DNA from: Conidiobolus incongruus B7586
Lineage: Eukaryota; Entomophthoromycota; Entomophthoromycetes; Entomophthorales; Conidiobolaceae
NCBI GenBank assembly: GCA_000697335.1
Contig: JNEM01006820.1
Span: 1-13,559 of the forward strand
DNA length: 13,559 nucleotides
Direction of reading: 5' to 3'
Below the pieces are notes generated by a model. It was not told the DNA's origin and searched no databases. It worked only from the letters and a program-made list of their open reading frames with translations. Shown here in pieces: positions 9,509 to 13,559 of the stretch; within the stretch, counting starts at the first letter, position 1, and every line of letters starts with the position of its first letter. The translations under genes were made by a program, and so were the position numbers.

Positions 9509-10561
9509 TTATTGGGCTTGTTCGTTTGTAGATATAACTTCCGGTACTGAATTAGGAAGCTCTAATTGTACAGGATGACTTTCTGATAAAGGTTCTTTTA
9601 CCTCTTCTTGAGTTGATTCATGCCCATTTACTGAATGAAATTGGTTTGTTGATTCATGTCCTTTTGCTGGCTCAGATTGATTTGTTAATACAGTTTCTTT
9701 TGCTGGCGCAAGTTCGTTTGTTGATTCAGGTTCTTTTGCTAGCTCAGGCTCGATGGTTGATTCAGGTTCTTTTACTGAGTCAGATTGGTTTGTTAATGCA
9801 GGCTCTTTTGCTGACTCAGATAAATTGGCTGGTTCGGACTGATTTACCCGATCATGTCCATTTGTTGATTCAGGCTCCTTTGATGGCTCAAATATAATAG
9901 TTGATTCGGGTTTGTTGGTTGAGTCAGATAGTGTTGATGGAATAAAGAGGTTGTCTGATTTAAGTTTCTCCACAGATTGTGGCTCGTTTCCAGGTTCTGG
10001 TTGTTTTACAGACCCAGGCTGATTGTCTGAATGAGAATTTTTTGCTGTCTTGGTCGCCTTTTTCTGCTTAGGAACTTTTGCCGGCTTAGGGTCCTTTGTT
10101 GTCTTGGCCTTTTTGGCAGGATTTGTATCTTGGGTTGGTTCATTTTCGGAGGGTTTTATCTTTTGAAATCCAGAATTTTTTAGTACACGCCATACGGTAG
10201 TTTTACTAACTTTGAATCCTTCAAGGTTAAGCTCTTTAGCGATATTGGCACAATTCATGCGTTTCTCATCTCCTCCTTCATTTTTGATTTTGTTAATTAT
10301 GGCTTCAGTCACCTCATCGGTTTGTTTTGATTTCCGACCGGTACGGACACCATCTTCAAGGTGCTCTTCGCGCAGAGAAACGGGATAGGTTTTGGGATCG
10401 AAACCACGTTCAAGTGCTTTTTTATAAATGCGATCGACAGTACGGCAATTAAGGCCAGTCATCTCAGAAATTTTGGCAGAGGTCATATTTTCTAGACCCT
10501 TTAAGGTGACTACCAGAGCCCTAGTTGGAATATCAGTGGAATTAGCTGCAATTCTCGGCAT
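9509..10561 (-). CDS. Tc1-type paired HTH protein with repeat tail, no DDE domain
   Basis: A single-exon frame of 350 residues. Residues about 10-55 form a homeodomain-like HTH (TRALVVTLKGLE, KISEMTGLNCRTVDRIYKKA). A basic RTGRKSKQT at 73-81 sits where Tc1 transposases have their GRPR-type linker. Residues about 80-137 form a second HTH of the Tc1/Tc3 kind (NIAKELNLEGFKVSKTTVWRVL). A lysine-rich block at 149-175 is a probable nuclear signal. Residues 223-318 are eight 12-residue units with consensus near xSExAKEPESTN. Tc1/mariner transposases bind their inverted repeats with such a bipartite module, but here the whole catalytic DDE half is missing. It is therefore probably a nuclear DNA-binding protein of transposase origin; target and role are unknown. 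It is the only intact member of a five-copy minus-strand array. The start has a favourable AATAATGCC context. Alternatives are a non-autonomous element product or a domesticated regulator. Confidence 0.85.
   Translation of the reverse strand: MPRIAANSTDIPTRALVVTLKGLENMTSAKISEMTGLNCRTVDRIYKKALERGFDPKTYPVSLREEHLEDGVRTGRKSKQTDEVTEAIINKIKNEGGDEKRMNCANIAKELNLEGFKVSKTTVWRVLKNSGFQKIKPSENEPTQDTNPAKKAKTTKDPKPAKVPKQKKATKTAKNSHSDNQPGSVKQPEPGNEPQSVEKLKSDNLFIPSTLSDSTNKPESTIIFEPSKEPESTNGHDRVNQSEPANLSESAKEPALTNQSDSVKEPESTIEPELAKEPESTNELAPAKETVLTNQSEPAKGHESTNQFHSVNGHESTQEEVKEPLSESHPVQLELPNSVPEVISTNEQAQ
9608..9895 (-). repeat. 36-bp coding minisatellite, eight units
   Basis: Residues 223-318 of the HTH protein divide exactly into eight units of 12 residues, for example IFEPSKEPESTN, LSESAKEPALTN, EPELAKEPESTN and QSEPAKGHESTN. 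Each is encoded by 36 bases, so copy number can change without a frame shift. The units have diverged from each other, so the expansion is not very recent. Pseudogene D has related units. Confidence 0.88.
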
Positions 10562-11373
10562 TATTAAAAGTCAATTTTTAAAGCGAATAGAAAATTAAAA
10601 TTATTTAACCAACTATCGCCTTTTAATCTGTTTAAAATCATCTTTTGACTACATATATTAGGTTTATTTTAGATTTTATTTTTACCAATATTTAATTGGA
10701 TAAATATATTTCCTGACCAATTACATAGTTTATTAAATTTAACTAATCTCCGTTTCATAATTGACGTCAGTTAACCATTCAACAAATCATAATGCATAAA
10801 CTTGTTTCAAAAATTGAGCCTTTAATTTGTTAAATATATAAATGAAAATAATTTAATCAAATGATGTAAGACTTAATATATTTTCTATTCATAATATTTT
10901 CATTTTTAATCATATTTAAGATCAGTTCATCGTCATTTAATGAACTATATTTAATTATATATATTTGGATAATTGAAAATATTATTAATAGATAATATTT
11001 TAAAATTGGTAATATTATAATTATGAAAGGTATTAATCTTTATCATATATTAATGAAAACAACTTATCAAATTGATAAATATATACTTCTTTATTTCAAA
11101 ATGATATTCTTATTTTAACAATATATATTAAAATTATTCATTTCAAATTTTGGTTTAATCATAGTTAAATTTTTTTATAAATTTTATAAAAAATAATTCT
11201 GCAATATTTAAAATACAGTTAAAAGGTGTTTGGTGATATATTCAATCAATCAAAAAAGCTAGTTGCAAAATTATTCAGAATTATATAATATATTAAAAAA
11301 TATAGACTTATCTAACAATTAGTTCTAAAAAGATTAAATATGAAAATTTATTGTTAGTGTTATATTTTTTTTA
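10562..11373. other. Intergenic between the HTH gene and the CAP gene
   Basis: AT-rich DNA serving as upstream region of the open HTH gene and downstream region of the CAP gene, both on the minus strand. Apart from a CRE-like TGACGTCA at 10762-10769, no gene, repeat or HTH fragment is visible. Confidence 0.55.
10762..10769. promoter_or_regulatory. Perfect CRE-like palindrome TGACGTCA
   Basis: This 8-base palindrome is the consensus site of ATF/CREB-type bZIP factors, which in fungi include the stress regulators of the Atf1 family. It lies about 200 bases upstream of the HTH gene start. With four G/C bases it stands out in this AT-rich spacer. Use in vivo is inference. Confidence 0.35.
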
Positions 11374-12025
11374 CTATTGGTATTCAACAAAATTCAATGT
11401 CCAATATCTCCTCCAGTACCCTGCACCAAATACTTTAGATTCGGGATTAACAAGAATTTTAAAATGCTCATCAGATTGAATAAATGCGTTCATTGCCTCT
11501 TCAAGGCTACTATAACCTAGACCTACACACTCACCAACATACTTGTAATCTATTCCAACTGCTTGTACTCGATCTTGCAGTCTTGATCCATCTGAGCTGA
11601 TATGAGTCCATCCTCCTCCCTGCCGTGATTGATCCCAGCTATGCTTCATTGCAACGTAATATAATTTTTTATCCAAAGTAAGGGGTCCAACACCATTTCT
11701 TGCGCGAATATCGTTGACCATTTCTAATACCTTCTTAACATTAAATCTACGGTATGGATTGTCCAAACTAAATAATGAGCGGTCATAATCAACTCGTCGA
11801 CTATAATAACCATTAGAAATCAATGTCAGCATATATTTAATTGACTTACACTTTTCTTGGCTTCGAATTATGAGTAAGATCATTAGTATTGGCTTGAATA
11901 TTCTTCCATCCAGGCTCAAGAATAGCAGCCAATTTAGAATTTGTTCCTAAATTTCCCAAAGTTGCAGCCAGCTGCAATTGGAATAAGTTAAAAAACAAAC
12001 CTAAATAAACTAAATTCAATTTCAT
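11374..12025 (-). CDS. Secreted CAP/SCP-domain (YkwD-like) protein, two exons
   Basis: The coding sequence is complement(join(11374..11800, 11850..12025)), 200 residues. The 49-base intron joins KPRK-V to RRVDYDRS in frame and adds an N-terminal exon with a signal peptide (MKLNLVYLGLFFNLFQLQLA, cleavage likely after A20 or A21). The CAP domain runs about residues 80-198: VLEMVNDIRARNGVGPL, WTHISSDGSRLQDRVQAVG, YVGECVGLG, SDEHFKILVNP, FGAGYW. H125, E149 and H171 correspond to conserved CAP cavity residues. The usual GEN motif reads GEC, and C150 is the only cysteine in the mature part, so the disulfides typical of animal and PR-1 CAP proteins are absent. This fits the YkwD-like branch. A dibasic RR at 60-61 after KPRK could be a Kex2-type processing site ending a short propeptide. 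Fungal CAP proteins are secreted; some bind sterols or lipids. The substrate here is unknown. If the downstream exon were read alone, its first Met would fall in intron-containing sequence and the signal peptide would be missed. Confidence 0.92.
11801..11849 (-). other. Intron 1 of the CAP gene (49 nt)
   Basis: On the minus strand the donor is GTAAGT and the acceptor is ATTATAG, with a branch-like TTCTAAT about 14 bases before the end. Exon 1 ends after two bases of a codon (GT) and exon 2 supplies the third (T), giving valine 59. Without splicing the first exon stops at once in TAA. Confidence 0.92.
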
Positions 12026-12076
12026 ATTGAATATTTTAAAGTAAAAATTATAGTTATTATCCTATTGACTCCAGCT

Positions 12077-12115
12077 CTTTATATTACTCCTTAACTAATT
12101 TCCCAATGCGCCAAT
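12077..12115 (-). promoter_or_regulatory. CAP gene core promoter: TATA-like box and two CCAAT boxes
   Basis: On the minus strand TATAAAG lies at 12083-12077, about 52 bases before the start codon. Two CCAAT pentamers occur at 12103-12107 and 12111-12115 on the + strand (ATTGG in the gene's direction), 8 bases apart. CCAAT boxes are sites of the HAP/NF-Y complex in fungi. Their pairing and spacing near a TATA-like element fit a compact promoter. Function is inferred from position. Confidence 0.45.
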
Positions 12116-13559
12116 GAGTGACAATGGCTATAATACCAATTAACTTTTTACTAAATGAATTTTTTTAAATTTTTTATCAGCCAAATTACAATCAATATAG
12201 AACACTTTTTAAACTAATAAATCTTTACATCAGGGTTTGAAAGATTAATGACGGAGACCATATTAAATAAAAGAGATCTGTTAACATTGATCCTAATATT
12301 TAACTATTTTTTTTCAACGTTATATAAAACTTTTTAAAATGTATATATAATAGTCAACTGTATGATATAGCATACATACAAAGTGTTGATATAAATTTGA
12401 ATTAAATTTTTTAGTTTGCCCAACTATTAAAAATTGAAAAATTTAACTTTAGGCGCAATCCACTTCATTAACATTAACCATAAATTATCTAAAAAGCTCT
12501 TAAATGAATAAGATGTCTATTCAAGTACCACGAGTTTAATTAATTTTAGTTTTATAGATTATTAAACTGGTATATATTTTGCATATGCAAGGATACTTTG
12601 ACTTTATTAACCAAATTAAGCATTCCTCTTTTCATAGTTTTTACACATTTGAAAATTAAGATTAGTTTTGTATTTTTGATTAGTAAATTATATTATATTC
12701 AACACCCACATTATGTATTTTTTATTTAAATTTGATTTTATATCTATCATATAAAATTTATAATATATATATATATATATATATAATGCATTAACCTCAG
12801 GTAAAATATTTGTTTGACTATTATCATCCTAATGTATATTTGTGACTATTAAAGTTAAAATATTTGGCGTATATTTTATCAAATACAATATAATCCCCAA
12901 TAATCTTTAATAAAATAATATACATAATAAATATCCACAATCATAGCCCCCAATAGACCTTATTCAGTTTAATTTGTTATTCTAGCCTATCAGTAAGAAT
13001 CCATACTTAATTGCATTTTGGAATCGCGCCTAATGATTTAGTATACTAACCTTAAAATCCTGGAAATATATTTTAACACATCTTTGACAAATTTTCGAAT
13101 TTTAGAGTGATCTAAATTCAAGTGAAATTTATCAAAATACAATTCAATCTATCCTAAAGAATTAAAAATATTAGTCTATAAAACTTGTTATCACGAGTTT
13201 TGTAATTCGTTAACTAATGTATTCATCTTAATCATTTCAACTTATTGATTATTTTGCATAAGTAAAAGATCTTAAATTCTGTGAATGTAAAGATTAGATG
13301 AAAATGTTTTTTATTATTTAGGAAAATCAACTATAAAAAGATGGAGTTAAAAAATTTAAATTATGATCAACTTTATAAATAATTATAATTAAATTTTTAT
13401 AACAACCTATGTTAATCCATTTAGACCATATTTTAATATATGTCAATAAATTGAGACTATATTTAATTAAACTATATTAATTTTGTATATTATATTTATT
13501 TTAATTATTATATTTTTCAAAAATCAAATATCAATATTTATATTATAATAATTAAAATT
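12116..13559. other. AT-rich intergenic DNA, no gene seen
   Basis: No extended reading frame, RNA gene or relic of the HTH family is visible on either strand. It contains an AT dinucleotide run at 12763-12785 and a 12-base palindrome TTGCATATGCAA at 12579-12590. The window edge gives no sign of a terminal repeat. Confidence 0.55.
12763..12785. repeat. AT dinucleotide microsatellite
   Basis: An uninterrupted run of alternating A and T over about 23 bases, a simple-sequence repeat of a kind common in AT-rich fungal spacers. No associated gene is seen. Confidence 0.85.

Noticed and set aside
9613-9897. A 94-codon + strand frame of leucine-rich, 12-residue periodic sequence
   Set aside because: It lies exactly antisense to the 36-bp repeat tail of the HTH gene, and its periodicity is explained by that repeat. 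It has no independent support.
9300-10800. Terminal inverted repeats that would make the open HTH gene a transposon
   Set aside because: No convincing pair of inverted repeats with TA target duplications was found by eye on the two sides of the gene.
1-13559. Matching sequence at the two ends of the window, suggesting a linear or terminal-repeat element
   Set aside because: Both ends are merely AT-rich; the similarity is compositional and does not extend as an alignment.

Overview
The window is AT-rich eukaryotic nuclear DNA, most likely from an early-diverging fungus. An Entomophthoromycotina genome of the Conidiobolus type is my best guess, but the sequence does not prove it. The pointers are a very AT-rich intergenic background with clearly richer coding islands, introns of about 50 bases with GTAAG donors and YAG acceptors, and a fungal-style ankyrin-plus-DIL (dilute) protein. 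I see no tRNA, rRNA, CRISPR, retroelement or prokaryotic feature.

Layout. Positions 1-1639 hold no recognisable gene. A two-exon gene on the + strand (1640-4134) encodes an 812-residue ankyrin/DIL protein. From about 4.7 to 10.6 kb there is an array of five related genes, all on the minus strand: three short, strongly decayed relics (4731-5004, 5493-5762, 6660-6920), one longer pseudogene (7913-8668) and one open gene (9509-10561). All encode the helix-turn-helix DNA-binding module seen at the N-terminus of Tc1/mariner transposases, but none has a visible DDE catalytic domain. The open copy carries two HTH units, a lysine-rich block and a tail made of eight 12-residue repeats. The longer pseudogene has the same two HTH units and recognisable units of the same tail. 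The short relics have only the first HTH and, in at least two of them, a different short C-terminus. Beyond the array a two-exon minus-strand gene (11374-12025) encodes a 200-residue secreted CAP/SCP-domain protein with a compact promoter. The rest, to 13559, is AT-rich with no gene seen.

How the genes relate. The ankyrin/DIL gene and the CAP gene look like ordinary single-copy host genes and share no evident pathway. The centre of interest is the HTH array. Decay increases from right to left, which suggests repeated local duplication and loss of a transposase-derived DNA-binding family. The repeat tail is shared by two copies, so the HTH-plus-repeat architecture is an old gene design and not a chance read-through in the open copy.
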